Notes: a model not told the origin generated them from the letters alone. A DNA stretch of 64,000 nt from Bacteroides zhangwenhongii (GCF_009193325.2 NZ_CP059856.1:1116001-1180000); one strand, 5' to 3'. Positions 51,890-61,738 are shown, numbered from the stretch's first letter. Translations and numbers: made by a program.

Positions 51890-53026
51890 ATGGAAAAAGT
51901 TTTAATTACTGGTGGTGCTGGTTTTATAGGTTCCAACATCGCCTTGAAGTTACTAGCCAAAGGCTATTCAGTTGTCGTGTTAGATTCTCTTTCTGAGCAG
52001 ATCCATGGTTCTGAACCTGAACATACATCTCCTCTATATATCAGTATTAAGGATAAAGTCGAGTTTATCAAAGGGGACGTTAACAAGCGGGAAGATTGGA
52101 TGGAGGCTCTTGATGGTGTAAATTACGTCATTCATTTGGCTTCAGAGACGGGTACCGGTCAGTCTATGTATGAGATAGAGAAATATGTTGGTACAAACAT
52201 CGGTGGTACAGCTTTGTTGCTTGATATTCTTGCCAACAATCCTCATTATGTGAAGCGTGTGGTCGTGGCAGAGTCAAGAGCTATCTATGGTGAGGGTAAA
52301 TATGTGTGTCCTAAATGTGGTGAAGTCTATCCTTATGAAAGAAAAGAAGAAGACATGAGTAAGGGTGATTTTGAGTGTAAATGCCCTAAATGTGGTGGTG
52401 TGGTTCAATTAGTAGGAACTACAGAAGATAGTCTCATACGACCATCATCTGTATATGGCATCACTAAGCAGGTGGAAGGTCAGTTGGTGCATCTCGTTTG
52501 CAAGAGTATTGGCATTGAGTCTGTATCATTTAGATACCAAAATGTTTATGGTCCAGGTCAATCTCTTTCTAATCCTTATACTGGAATCCTGAGTATTTTC
52601 TCCACACGTATCAAAAATGGTAACGGATTGAATATTTTTGAGGATGGCAAGGAAACAAGAGACTTTGTTTATATTGAAGATGTTGTAGATGCTACAATTT
52701 TGGGAATGGAAGTGCCTGAGGCAGATGGGTACGTGTTTAATGTGGGTACTGGAGTTGCTATTGATGTTCTTACTGTGGCACAGACTCTTTGTGATAAGTA
52801 TGGGATTCAAGTACCTATTACTGTATCAGGGAATTATCGTTTAGGTGATATTCGGCATAATTTTGCAGATATTACCTTAGCTCGCCGGATTTTAAACTTT
52901 GAACCGAAATGGAACTTTGCTGATGGCATCGAGCAGTTTGTAAAATGGGTTAATCTTCAAGAGGTGCAGGAAGATAATTATGAAGCATCTATTGAGGAAA
53001 TGAAGAATAAGGGACTTTATAAATGA
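51890..53026 (+). CDS. NAD-dependent nucleotide-sugar epimerase/dehydratase with a zinc-ribbon insert
   Basis: A 378-residue extended short-chain dehydrogenase. The NAD loop is ITGGAGFIGSNIALKLL (5-21), and the catalytic pair is Tyr189 and Lys193 (YGITK). Between the Ser/Thr region (VVAESRAIYGEG) and the catalytic Tyr lies an insert with two CPKCG motifs (Cys140, Cys143, Cys165, Cys168), a likely structural zinc site. The same insert occurs, as I recall, in dTDP-L-rhamnose 4-epimerase-like proteins, which makes a dTDP-sugar substrate plausible. It overlaps the next dehydrogenase gene by 4 nt. Confidence 0.88.
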   Translation: MEKVLITGGAGFIGSNIALKLLAKGYSVVVLDSLSEQIHGSEPEHTSPLYISIKDKVEFIKGDVNKREDWMEALDGVNYVIHLASETGTGQSMYEIEKYVGTNIGGTALLLDILANNPHYVKRVVVAESRAIYGEGKYVCPKCGEVYPYERKEEDMSKGDFECKCPKCGGVVQLVGTTEDSLIRPSSVYGITKQVEGQLVHLVCKSIGIESVSFRYQNVYGPGQSLSNPYTGILSIFSTRIKNGNGLNIFEDGKETRDFVYIEDVVDATILGMEVPEADGYVFNVGTGVAIDVLTVAQTLCDKYGIQVPITVSGNYRLGDIRHNFADITLARRILNFEPKWNFADGIEQFVKWVNLQEVQEDNYEASIEEMKNKGLYK

Positions 53027-53853
53027 AAGTATTGGTTACTGGTGCGAATGGCTACATAGGACGTCATGTGGTCAAATCACTTTTAGATAAAGGTGTAGAG
53101 GTGATAGCTTGCGATATTTGTACAAATGACATCGATTCCAGGGCTATGTGCAAGAATTTAAATCTTTTTGATTTGCCGGAAGGAAATGTTTTTGAGAATT
53201 TAGGCTCTCCTGATGTTTGCTTGCATATGGCTTGGCGTAATGGCTTCATTCATAATGCACCTACTCAAATGGGTGACCTTTCAGCTCACTACTACTTTCT
53301 TACAGCTTTAATTGATGGTGGTTTGAAGCAATTGGCAGTTATGGGAACAATGCATGAGGTAGGCTATTGGGAAGGAGCAATTGATGAAAATACGCCTTGC
53401 AATCCGATTTCTATGTATGGTATTGCTAAGGATGCTCTTCGCCGTAGTATGATGCTGTATGCGCAACAGAAAGATGTTGTCTTTCAATGGTTGAGATGTT
53501 TTTATATCCTTGGTGACGATATGCGTAATAATTCGATATTCGGTAAGTTGCTGCGGGCTGCGGAAGAAGGGAAAACAACATTTCCGTTTACTACAGGCAA
53601 GAACAAGTATGATTTCATAGAAGTTGATAAACTGGCAGATTTACTGGTCTCTTCGGTTGTTCAATCGGAGGTTACAGGCCTCATCAACTGCTGTACAGGT
53701 CATCCTGTCAGTCTGGCGGAGAGAGTCGAAACTTTTATTAAAGAACATCATCTGGATATTAAACTTGAGTATGGAGCTTTCCCGGACAGACCTTACGACT
53801 CTCCTTGTATTTATGGTGATGCTACGAAAATGAATATAATCATGAAACGATGA
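53023..53853 (+). CDS. NAD-dependent nucleotide-sugar epimerase/reductase
   Basis: A 276-residue short-chain dehydrogenase. VTGANGYIGRHVVKSLLDKG is the NAD loop and YGIAKDALRR carries the catalytic Tyr and Lys. LAVMGTMHEVGYWEGAIDEN is the substrate-side segment. It is shorter than usual epimerases, more like RmlD/reductase forms. Start and stop codons overlap with both neighbours (4-nt ATGA overlaps), so translation is coupled: epimerase, this enzyme and the acetyltransferase. Together they probably make one modified sugar nucleotide. Confidence 0.87.
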   Translation: MKVLVTGANGYIGRHVVKSLLDKGVEVIACDICTNDIDSRAMCKNLNLFDLPEGNVFENLGSPDVCLHMAWRNGFIHNAPTQMGDLSAHYYFLTALIDGGLKQLAVMGTMHEVGYWEGAIDENTPCNPISMYGIAKDALRRSMMLYAQQKDVVFQWLRCFYILGDDMRNNSIFGKLLRAAEEGKTTFPFTTGKNKYDFIEVDKLADLLVSSVVQSEVTGLINCCTGHPVSLAERVETFIKEHHLDIKLEYGAFPDRPYDSPCIYGDATKMNIIMKR

Positions 53854-54398
53854 AAAGAAAATTATATTACTTCTTTGGTGCGTTTCACATTCTTTGTTAT
53901 TGTTTTTATCGCCGCAGAATAAAAGAAATAGATGAGGATTTATTTCGCTTTACAGGGGGAGTCGGAATGAAACAATTTGCAGGACAGTTGTTTCGCAAGG
54001 AATATCGGACAGTGTTCTATTATAGGTTACCTTTCTATTGGGCTTTCTTCTTGAATATCCTCCTCAGGAAAATGGAAAATTGTGACATTCATTGTCGTAT
54101 CAAGGGTGGGCTTAAGATTGTACATGGTTTTTCGTCTGTACTGAGTGCCCGTAGTATAGGGAGTAATTTCGAGTTCTATCAGAATGTTACTGTCGGATGG
54201 GGAAGAGATGGTAATCCTACTATTGGAGACAATGTAAGCATCTATGCAGGAGCTGTTGTTGCTGGTAATATCCATATAGGAAACAACGTGAAGATTACTG
54301 CCAACAGTTTTGTCAGAAAGGATGTGCCTGACAATACTCTAGTGTTTGGTAATCCAGCCCAATATAAGCCTTTAGTTGATGAAAATGTTAACTCTTAA
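53850..54398 (+). CDS. Serine-acetyltransferase-like sugar O-acetyltransferase
   Basis: A 182-residue hexapeptide acetyltransferase and clear paralogue of the gene at 49131. It has the same N-terminal extension (EYRTVFYYRLPFYWAFFLNI) and the same beta-helix blocks (YQNVTVGWGRDGNPTIGDNV, VSIYAGAVVAGNIHIG, NSFVRKDVPDNTLVFGNPAQ), with His in KIVHGFS. It lacks the 10-G run of its paralogue. Translation is coupled to the reductase gene upstream. Confidence 0.88.
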   Translation: MKRKLYYFFGAFHILCYCFYRRRIKEIDEDLFRFTGGVGMKQFAGQLFRKEYRTVFYYRLPFYWAFFLNILLRKMENCDIHCRIKGGLKIVHGFSSVLSARSIGSNFEFYQNVTVGWGRDGNPTIGDNVSIYAGAVVAGNIHIGNNVKITANSFVRKDVPDNTLVFGNPAQYKPLVDENVNS

Positions 54399-54407
54399 TA
54401 GTGATTT

Positions 54408-55190
54408 ATGATACCCAAAATTGTTCATTACTCTTGGTTTAGTGGCGACTCATATCCAGAGCACTTGAAGGCTTGCATGGATACATGGAAAAAGGTGTTG
54501 CCTGACTATGAATTTGTGTTGTGGGATGCTAAGCGATTGGCGGAGTGTAACAACGTGTTTGCCAATGAGGCGGTGAGTGTGAGAAAATGGGCTTTTGCAG
54601 CGGATTTCGTACGCTTGTATGCCGTTTATCATTACGGGGGCATTTGGTTGGATACAGATGTGGAGCTGTTCAAGAGTTTCGATCCTTTTCTCAATGATGG
54701 TATGTTTATCGGAAGAGAGTACTATGTGCATCATGACAAGATGGGAGTGGAGTATACAATGCTTACCTCGCATTGTTTTGGTGCGGAGAAAGAGCACCCT
54801 TTTATCGGTGAATGTCTAGAATATTATAAGAACCGCCACTTCATCCGTTCGTACAACGAGCGTTTGGAACAGCGTCTACGCTATGATATGACGATTATTC
54901 CTGATCTTCAGATGAGCCTAGCGCAGAACTATGGTTTCGATAACCGCAATGTTAACAACAAGAAGCAAGTCCTAGAGAATGGCATACATGTTTATCCTTA
55001 CCAGTATTTTGATCAGCCAGGTTATACGAGCATGAAGGATGTAGTTTGCATCCATCGTGTTGCACAGAGCTGGAATCCTAACGCTAAGGGTAACACAGCA
55101 AATTCTGTTACCGACTTGAAGAAGAAGACCTTAGGATATTACAAAATGAAAGTACAGCGAAGAATTGCAAAAATGATTCAGGACCTTTAG
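54408..55190 (+). CDS. Family 32 glycosyltransferase (Gly-rich sugar-binding DXD type)
   Basis: A 260-residue GT-A enzyme. PKIVHYSWFSGDSYPEHLKA at the start and AFAADFVRLYAVYHYGGIWL with the metal-binding DTDVEL (residues about 84-89) are the family 32 signatures shared with Och1-like mannosyltransferases and capsule transferases. HRVAQSWN near the C-terminus is also conserved. The donor is commonly UDP-galactose or GDP-mannose. It lies 9 nt after the acetyltransferase gene. Confidence 0.91.
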   Translation: MIPKIVHYSWFSGDSYPEHLKACMDTWKKVLPDYEFVLWDAKRLAECNNVFANEAVSVRKWAFAADFVRLYAVYHYGGIWLDTDVELFKSFDPFLNDGMFIGREYYVHHDKMGVEYTMLTSHCFGAEKEHPFIGECLEYYKNRHFIRSYNERLEQRLRYDMTIIPDLQMSLAQNYGFDNRNVNNKKQVLENGIHVYPYQYFDQPGYTSMKDVVCIHRVAQSWNPNAKGNTANSVTDLKKKTLGYYKMKVQRRIAKMIQDL

Positions 55191-55210
55191 GCTTATTATT
55201 TTATTGTTCT

Positions 55211-56365
55211 ATGAGAATTTTATATATCTTAAAACATAATCCTTGGGGTATTGGTGGTGGTTGCTATGCCTGCCGCAATTATCTTGAAGCTTTTGATGAA
55301 GTATTTAAGGGAGATGAGTTGGAGGTGTTGGTGTGTACTGAATATTTGGCGCATAGCTTGACCGATAAATTTCCTGAAATTCACTTTGTGGGGGTGAATG
55401 AGCGGCAGTTGGTTAGTAAGTTATTATCTCCTGTTACTGGCGAGATGCATCGATTCCAATCTGTTGCGACAAGATTACTAAAAGCAAATCAGTATGATTT
55501 GTGTATTTTTGATCATAATTGTATAGCCGGCTCTTTGGCGAAACTCTGCAAAAGACGAGGAGTAAAGACAATAGTATTGAATCATAACTGTGAGTTTGAG
55601 TATTATCGGGATAATCATCCTTCTGTTCTTCATCGTATGTTGCTTCTTCCCGTGGTAAAGCGGAATGAGAGGCGGGCCTATCAACTCTGTGATTATAATA
55701 TCTTCTTGACAAAAGAGGATAAGGAGTTATTCGCACAGTTCTATGGAGCATCGGACACAACAAAGGTAGTAGGAGGATGCTTTATGAGAAAAGGAGAGCA
55801 ATTGGATATTAATGCATTGAAACCTTTTAATGAAAGAAGACTGAAAGCGGTAATCAGCGGAACGATAGGCAATGTGCAAAACTTGGATGGTATCAACTAC
55901 TTCTTGAATGAACTTTATCCTTGTGTACCCAAAGATATGGATGTGGTGATAGCTGGAAAGAATCCTCCTGCTGAATTGATTGAACGTCTGAAGAGGTTTG
56001 GTAACATCGAGTTGATAGCGAATCCGAAAGATATGGATGCGGTGTTGCGTGACTGTGATATATATCTTTGTCCTACCCGGTTGGGAGGAGGAATGAAACT
56101 GCGTGTGATGGATGGCTTGCGTAATGGTTTGCCTGTTATAGCCCACAAAGTATCGGCAAGAGGATATGGAGAATTTGAGAAGAAAGGTATTCTGATAAAA
56201 TTTGATACAGAAGAACAATTTGCACAGGCGATAATACAAGCTACTACTGCGATAAAAGAGAAGTACTTCTCTAAACGGTATATTGTGGAGCAGAGCTCTA
56301 TTATTTCATTTGAATATAATCTGAATGTTTTAAAGGAAATATTTAATATATGCTTCGTACGATAA
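55211..56365 (+). CDS. Family 4 glycosyltransferase
   Basis: A 384-residue GT-B enzyme. The N-terminal domain begins ILYILKHNPWGIGGGCYACR with the acceptor-side Gly loop. The C-terminal domain has VISGTIGNVQNLDGINYFLN, the donor-side IYLCPTRLGGGMKLRVMDGL with the conserved Gly-rich loop, and GLPVIAHKVSARGYGEFEKK. Its end overlaps the polymerase gene by 16 nt. Confidence 0.88.
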   Translation: MRILYILKHNPWGIGGGCYACRNYLEAFDEVFKGDELEVLVCTEYLAHSLTDKFPEIHFVGVNERQLVSKLLSPVTGEMHRFQSVATRLLKANQYDLCIFDHNCIAGSLAKLCKRRGVKTIVLNHNCEFEYYRDNHPSVLHRMLLLPVVKRNERRAYQLCDYNIFLTKEDKELFAQFYGASDTTKVVGGCFMRKGEQLDINALKPFNERRLKAVISGTIGNVQNLDGINYFLNELYPCVPKDMDVVIAGKNPPAELIERLKRFGNIELIANPKDMDAVLRDCDIYLCPTRLGGGMKLRVMDGLRNGLPVIAHKVSARGYGEFEKKGILIKFDTEEQFAQAIIQATTAIKEKYFSKRYIVEQSSIISFEYNLNVLKEIFNICFVR

Positions 56366-57549
56366 TAAAATATATGCGGAATAACTGGTATGAGTTGTTG
56401 ACCGTTTTTTTGCTATTTACGAATCTTTTTCCTAAAGAGTTTCCGACATTCATATACTATGTGTCGTTTGTATTTATTCTGAATAAAATGATTCGTTTTA
56501 ATCTATCAGGGAATAGTCATACACGCGTATTTTCTTTTTTTATAGTTTTTCTTTGGTTTGCTAGTATCATCGGCATGGTTTTAGATTTGCGGTTGATCAT
56601 TTTCTCTACCATTCTCTATATGTGTGCTCCAAGACAGTCGATTGAGTGGCATCTCTATAAATTGAAATTTCTTAAAAATATATTCATAGGTTTTGGATTG
56701 GCTACAATGGCTAATTTTTATGCAAAGTTGGCTGGGACTAATCATATGGAACTTGATCCATATTTGGCTGCAATGGGACGTGTGAAAGAATTTGCAGGTT
56801 ACTGTACACATCCTATGTGGACGAGTGCAGCGGGAGCCATAAGTGCTATGTTCTTTATCAGTATGTCTTTTCGTTCCTTTGTGAAGGAGAAATGGATGAA
56901 ATTGGGTTGCTATGTCATGGCGCTGATATCGCTGTATGTAGTGGTTATCTCAGGTTCTCGATCGGCATTTGTTTTGTCTTTAGCTAGTAGTATACTTATC
57001 GTAAAGATGCAGTCGAAGCGAATGTCGTCTTTATTTATGAATATATCAATTGTGGCAATAACAATAGTAATTTTTGGTCCTATATTAATGAAAAATGCAG
57101 GAGCTATGCTCCAAAAGAAAAATAGTTTTGAGATAACGACTGAGCAGACTTCACGTGATGAATTATGGTCTCAACGTATGGCAGAATTCAAATCTTCTCC
57201 ATTAGTTGGGATTGGTTTTGCAGCCCATGGTGTAGGAAATAATAAAAAAGTTGGGCGTCATGAATCTGGCGGTGGCTACATTAGTGTTTTGTCACAGTCA
57301 GGTATAATAGGTGGATGTTTTATCATTTTTATTTGGATAGCCGCTTTTATGTTGCCTGGTAAGATAGGTACTGATCCCAATACCATACTTGTTTATTGTA
57401 CATTTGTGTTTATGACTATTCATTCTATTTTTGAAGGTTATCTGTTTCAGGGTGGTTGGTATTTATGTTTGGTAATATGGTTAGTCGTGGGTGTTTTGAT
57501 TGAACATAAGGATCTAATGAAAAAATATCCACAGTTACTGCATGAGTGA
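56350..57549 (+). CDS. wzy: Wzy-type capsule polymerase (O-antigen ligase-like)
   Basis: Joins repeat units in the periplasm. It has 399 residues and about eleven membrane helices. VVISGSRSAFVLSLASSILI and, after a long periplasmic loop, SPLVGIGFAAHGVGNN with GGGYISVLSQSGIIGGCFII match the Wzy_C/O-antigen ligase region that carries the catalytic Arg and His residues. It is the only polymerase candidate in the window and sits between glycosyltransferases, as is usual. The start ATG overlaps the preceding gene by 16 nt. Confidence 0.88.
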   Translation: MLRTIIKYMRNNWYELLTVFLLFTNLFPKEFPTFIYYVSFVFILNKMIRFNLSGNSHTRVFSFFIVFLWFASIIGMVLDLRLIIFSTILYMCAPRQSIEWHLYKLKFLKNIFIGFGLATMANFYAKLAGTNHMELDPYLAAMGRVKEFAGYCTHPMWTSAAGAISAMFFISMSFRSFVKEKWMKLGCYVMALISLYVVVISGSRSAFVLSLASSILIVKMQSKRMSSLFMNISIVAITIVIFGPILMKNAGAMLQKKNSFEITTEQTSRDELWSQRMAEFKSSPLVGIGFAAHGVGNNKKVGRHESGGGYISVLSQSGIIGGCFIIFIWIAAFMLPGKIGTDPNTILVYCTFVFMTIHSIFEGYLFQGGWYLCLVIWLVVGVLIEHKDLMKKYPQLLHE

Positions 57550-57705
57550 TTTTATTTATCAAAAATGTACGTATGATACAAGAAACGTTTACTCTGGACT
57601 TTTCTGGTTTCACCAATCGCCCTATGTGGCTTATGCAGTTTGTGCCATTGAAACCATCATTTTTTGTATATGAGATGATTATCATTTTGCAAAATATAGT
57701 ATTGA

Positions 57706-58620
57706 ATGAAAATAGCTTATCTGATTTGTGCACATACCGACTGCACGCAACTAAATAGGTTAATAAAGGCTTTAGCCTATCATCAAGAAACGGGGTTCTT
57801 TGTTCATTTGGACAAAAAGTCGCAGATAACTCCCCAGGATGTACAGACTCCCCAAGATGTATTGGAGTTAAGTGTGATTAAGATCGTAAATGTTAATTGG
57901 GGAGGGTACTCACAGTGTGAGGCCATCTTAGCTTTGATACAAAGAGCTATGGAGTCGAAGATGAAGTACGATCGGTTTGTGTATATTTCGGGCTTGGATT
58001 ATCCGATATGGCCAAATTCTCGGATCTTGCATTACTTTGAGACGTATAGAAATAAAGAGTGTATTATGGCTCTTAATTTATCTGAACTGAGAGAACCTCG
58101 TAAGATGCCCGAGCGAATAAAGGCATACCATTTTTTTAGGGATAGCAAGATTGATAATCCTCAATTAAAGCGCCTGCTTTGCGGAGGGATGCGGTGGATT
58201 ACGAGACTCTTTTTCTTTGAATATCGCAATCACTTCAAAGGAATGCCCATTTATGAGGGTTCATCGTGGTGGGCACTTTCGAGGGAGTGTTTGCAATATG
58301 TGTTGGATTACTACCGAATAAATGGTAAACAAGTTAAAAAATATTTTAAGTATACTTTTGCTCCCGATGAGATGATGTTACATACATTGGTGTTTAATTC
58401 GTCTTTCGGGAAAAATGCACTACTCTATAAAAAGAAGAACTATCCAGGATTAGTGGACCTAACCCCATTGCATTATATAGAGTATGATGATGCTATTGCA
58501 ATTTATGAGGAAAGGGACTATGATAAACTACTTGCTTCAGGTAAAATGTTCTGTAGAAAGGTGAAGACTGGTAGATCGGACGAGCTAATGAATAAAATTG
58601 ATTTATATAGAAACAGATGA
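57706..58620 (+). CDS. Family 14 (core-2/I-branching type) beta-glycosyltransferase
   Basis: A 304-residue enzyme. KIAYLICAHTDCTQLNRLIK and FFVHLDKKSQITPQD at the start, NWGGYSQCEAILALIQRAME, and YEGSSWWALSRECLQYVLDY with FAPDEMMLHTLVFNS are the signatures of bacterial GT14 enzymes related to core-2 N-acetylglucosaminyl- and xylosyltransferases. The family has no DXD motif, and none is present. The 156-bp gap before it has only a doubtful reading frame. It overlaps the SGNH gene by 4 nt. Confidence 0.92.
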   Translation: MKIAYLICAHTDCTQLNRLIKALAYHQETGFFVHLDKKSQITPQDVQTPQDVLELSVIKIVNVNWGGYSQCEAILALIQRAMESKMKYDRFVYISGLDYPIWPNSRILHYFETYRNKECIMALNLSELREPRKMPERIKAYHFFRDSKIDNPQLKRLLCGGMRWITRLFFFEYRNHFKGMPIYEGSSWWALSRECLQYVLDYYRINGKQVKKYFKYTFAPDEMMLHTLVFNSSFGKNALLYKKKNYPGLVDLTPLHYIEYDDAIAIYEERDYDKLLASGKMFCRKVKTGRSDELMNKIDLYRNR

Positions 58621-59546
58621 AGAGGCTCTTCTTAATTTTATTGAGTGTAATTGTCTTTTTGCTTTCTGTAGAATTTCTGTTACGTTTTGTCTTTGGTTTC
58701 TGCAATGCGATGCTTTACACATCCAGTGATGCATACGAATATATAGCAGCTCCTAATCAAAACCGATATCGGCTGGGGGCTCACATCCACATTAATTCTT
58801 ATTCGCAACGATGTGAGGAACCGGATTCTACGAAAGTGAGGGTGCTCGGCTTGGGCGATTCGGTACTGTTTGGCGGTACTATGACGGATCAGGAAGATTT
58901 GGCTTCTTCCATTTTTTCAGAAGAGACGGGCATACAGATGCTGAATATCTCAGCAGGAAGTTGGGGGCCGGATAATTGTGCGGCTTATCTACGTGAAAAG
59001 GGGGTATTCGGAGCTAAGGCAGTGGTATTAGTGTGCAGTAGTCATGATGCGTACGATAGGATGTCGCATGTACCAGTAGTCGGTTTGTACCCCAATTATC
59101 CCGATAAGCAATATAGATGGGCTATTGGGGAACTTATAGATAGATATGTGATACCTAAGATTTCTTTTTATTGGAAGAAAACAAAACAACAACTGGATCC
59201 TGATGAAACGGTGGTGAAGCTGGTTGAGAATGCTACAGTGCAACCCAAATCATCTATGGAATACCCTGTTAATGAGGGATTTGATGAGCTGAAAGAAATT
59301 GCGGATTCGGTGGGAATACCTTTGTTTGTCTATTTACATGCTGAAAGGGGGGAGGTGATGTGTGGCGAATATAACGTGATGGGAAAGGCTATCATAGAAT
59401 GGATGGAAAAGAATAAGATTCCTTGTCTGAAGGGAATAGATGCTGGTGAGTCGGTGGAGATGTATAGAGATGGTATTCATTTGAATGAGAAGGGGCAAAG
59501 GCACTTGGCGAAGTGTTTAGAGCAGTTGATCGAAATTAAGCAATAG
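58617..59546 (+). CDS. Membrane-anchored SGNH/GDSL hydrolase, possible capsule acetylesterase or acetyltransferase
   Basis: A 309-residue protein with one N-terminal membrane helix (FLILLSVIVFLLSVEFLLRF) and an SGNH domain outside the membrane. Block I is LGLGDSVLFGG (Ser nucleophile), block III lies near SWGPDN, and block V RDGIHLNEKGQRHLAK gives the Asp-His pair. SGNH proteins in surface-glycan loci often work with family-3 acyltransferases, either completing acetyl transfer or removing acetyl groups. With four such acyltransferases here, an acetyl-related role is likely. It is translationally coupled to the GT14 gene. Confidence 0.85.
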   Translation: MKRLFLILLSVIVFLLSVEFLLRFVFGFCNAMLYTSSDAYEYIAAPNQNRYRLGAHIHINSYSQRCEEPDSTKVRVLGLGDSVLFGGTMTDQEDLASSIFSEETGIQMLNISAGSWGPDNCAAYLREKGVFGAKAVVLVCSSHDAYDRMSHVPVVGLYPNYPDKQYRWAIGELIDRYVIPKISFYWKKTKQQLDPDETVVKLVENATVQPKSSMEYPVNEGFDELKEIADSVGIPLFVYLHAERGEVMCGEYNVMGKAIIEWMEKNKIPCLKGIDAGESVEMYRDGIHLNEKGQRHLAKCLEQLIEIKQ

Positions 59547-59564
59547 CAAATATTTATAATTAGT

Positions 59565-60644
59565 ATGACTTTGAGGAAATTAGCTATAGTGCAGCCGGAG
59601 GTACCGCATTATCGGGAAGAGTTTTTTGCAGGGATACGTGAACGCTGTGAAAGGGCTGATGTGTATGTGTATAATTCGCAGAAGGTAGCAGCAGGGAATG
59701 GTTTTAAAGTGCAAAGTGTGGGAGTAAGTTATATCTCGAATTTACAGTGGCATGGGATACTGTGGTATAATCCTTTTAAGTTATTACGAAAAGAATATGA
59801 CACTTTGGTATTGATGTTACATTTTGCACATATTACTACATGGTTATTATTGCTTACAAAGTTTATTCATAGGAAACGGATTATTCTTTATGGTCAGGGG
59901 ATTTCGGTAAAACGTTATTTAAGGGAAGAACAAAAAGTTGATTGGAAATTAAAAGGGATGATATCTTTAGCCGATGGCGTATGGTTATATATGCCGAAGG
60001 AGGAGCAACAATGGAGGAAAATATTTCCTAGGAAACCGATAGTAGCATTGAATAATACTGTGACGGGGATGAAGGAGATTATATCACATATTCCTGCTAT
60101 GACGAAGATAGAACTGAAAGAGAAGTATGCTATTAAGGAGGAGAGGATACTCATTTTCTGTGCTAGGTTTACTTCACCTTACCGTAGAGTTGATTTATTA
60201 CTGCAAACAATTGAGAATTTGGATAGAGAACGTTTTGGATTTATTATTATCGGGGATGGAGTGAATAAACCCGATTTTATGAAATATACCAATGTACATG
60301 ACTTTGGGGCGGTGTATGATGTGGAGGTAAAACGAGAACTTTTTGCGATAGCTGACATTTATTACCAGCCGGGATGGGTGGGATTATCTATAGTAGAGGC
60401 AATGGGTTATGGTCTACCTGTCTTTACTTTCAAACGTTCTACGGAGACATTGCAGTGTGTAGAATATAGCTATATTGAAGATGGAATAAATGGCAGAATT
60501 CTTGAGACAATAGATGAATGTGTGGAAGTGATAACTGGAAGTAAGGATGAAGAGATCGTACAAATGGGTGAGAAAGCAAAAGATTTAGCTAAAACGCTTC
60601 TTGTGGAGAATATGGTGAATCAGGCAATGGGTATATTAGAATGA
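59565..60644 (+). CDS. Family 4 glycosyltransferase
   Basis: A 359-residue GT-B enzyme. The N-terminus KLAIVQPEVPHYREEFFAGI is typical of one Bacteroides subgroup. RILIFCARFTSPYRRVDLLL and the donor loop YYQPGWVGLSIVEAMGYGLP (with the conserved Glu) mark the C-terminal domain. The gene is A+T-rich and overlaps the next GT4 gene by 4 nt, so the two are probably translated together and act in sequence. Confidence 0.9.
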   Translation: MTLRKLAIVQPEVPHYREEFFAGIRERCERADVYVYNSQKVAAGNGFKVQSVGVSYISNLQWHGILWYNPFKLLRKEYDTLVLMLHFAHITTWLLLLTKFIHRKRIILYGQGISVKRYLREEQKVDWKLKGMISLADGVWLYMPKEEQQWRKIFPRKPIVALNNTVTGMKEIISHIPAMTKIELKEKYAIKEERILIFCARFTSPYRRVDLLLQTIENLDRERFGFIIIGDGVNKPDFMKYTNVHDFGAVYDVEVKRELFAIADIYYQPGWVGLSIVEAMGYGLPVFTFKRSTETLQCVEYSYIEDGINGRILETIDECVEVITGSKDEEIVQMGEKAKDLAKTLLVENMVNQAMGILE

Positions 60645-61738
60645 AAATATTACATTATACTCCCAGTATTGACCGTACTTGGGGAGGAACAGCTTTTTAT
60701 ATGCAGCTACTGGCTAAGGAGCTGGGACAGTTAGTACAACTGCATGTTGCTTCTCATGCAAGTATGAATGAACTGGTGATGGAGCACTGTACGGTGCATA
60801 AACTGTCTTCATGGAAAAATAGATTTAAACTGAAACATGAATGGAAGGAATTGCTGGAGTCGATAAAACCTGATGTGGTGCATATTAACTGCTGTTGGAC
60901 ACCTAGTTGTGCGTTGCTGCAGCGATGGGCGCAGACATGGGGATATAAGGTCGTACTTACACCTCATGGTATGCTGGAACCATGGATTTTGGCTCGTCAT
61001 TACTGGACACGCAAAATGCCTGCATTGTTACTCTATCAGAAGGCTGCTGTGAAACGAGCGGATTATTTACATGCTACGGCTGTAAGTGAAAAGAAAAATT
61101 TGTTGAATTTGGGCTATAACACTAAGATTGAGGTGATAGCTAATGGGGTAGATGTAGAGAGCATTGAACTGAAAAGATCGTGGAGACGAAATAAAGAAAT
61201 TCTATTTTTGAGTCGGGTACATGTAAAGAAAGGTATTGAATTTTTGATTGAGGCGGTGGCAAAACTGAAAAATGAACTCGAAGATTATGTGGTGAACGTG
61301 GCTGGTGAAGGTGAAGTTGCTTACGTTGAAGAATTGAAACTATTGGTTGAAAAGTTAGGTGTGGGGGAGATTATCCGCTTTACAGGCGGGGTATATGGTA
61401 GTCAAAAGTGGGAACTTTTCCAACGTGCCGACCTCTTTGTATTGCCTACTTATAGTGAGAATTTTGGTATTGTAGTGGCGGAAGCGTTAGCTAGTGGAAC
61501 ACCTGTAATTACTACTAAGGGTACACCTTGGAAAGATTTAAAGAGTAATTGTTGTGGCTGGTGGACAGAAGTGGGCACAGAGTCTACGGTACAGGCTCTG
61601 CGTGCTTTCCTTACGCTTTCGGAAAAGGAGTTGGAGGTGATGGGACGTAATGGTCGTAAGTTGGTAGAGGAGAAGTACTCTGAACACAAAGTGGCAGAGG
61701 AGTTTGTAAAATTATACAATAAAATAATGAAAGTATGA
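60641..61738 (+). CDS. Family 4 glycosyltransferase
   Basis: A 365-residue GT-B enzyme. ILHYTPSIDRTWGGTAFYMQ has the N-terminal Gly loop, and VVLTPHGMLEPWILARHYWT is the mid-domain motif of WcaI/WbuB-like enzymes. EILFLSRVHVKKGIEFLIEA and the donor loop LFVLPTYSENFGIVVAEALA carry the conserved E-x7-E pair. The start overlaps the previous gene by 4 nt, and its stop overlaps the acetyltransferase start by 4 nt. Confidence 0.93.
   Translation: MKILHYTPSIDRTWGGTAFYMQLLAKELGQLVQLHVASHASMNELVMEHCTVHKLSSWKNRFKLKHEWKELLESIKPDVVHINCCWTPSCALLQRWAQTWGYKVVLTPHGMLEPWILARHYWTRKMPALLLYQKAAVKRADYLHATAVSEKKNLLNLGYNTKIEVIANGVDVESIELKRSWRRNKEILFLSRVHVKKGIEFLIEAVAKLKNELEDYVVNVAGEGEVAYVEELKLLVEKLGVGEIIRFTGGVYGSQKWELFQRADLFVLPTYSENFGIVVAEALASGTPVITTKGTPWKDLKSNCCGWWTEVGTESTVQALRAFLTLSEKELEVMGRNGRKLVEEKYSEHKVAEEFVKLYNKIMKV

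Noticed and set aside
57573..57758. Short frame of 61 codons between wzy and the GT14 gene
   Set aside because: It overlaps the well-supported GT14 start by 53 nt, has no recognisable motif and no clear ribosome site; it could be a remnant but I cannot support it.
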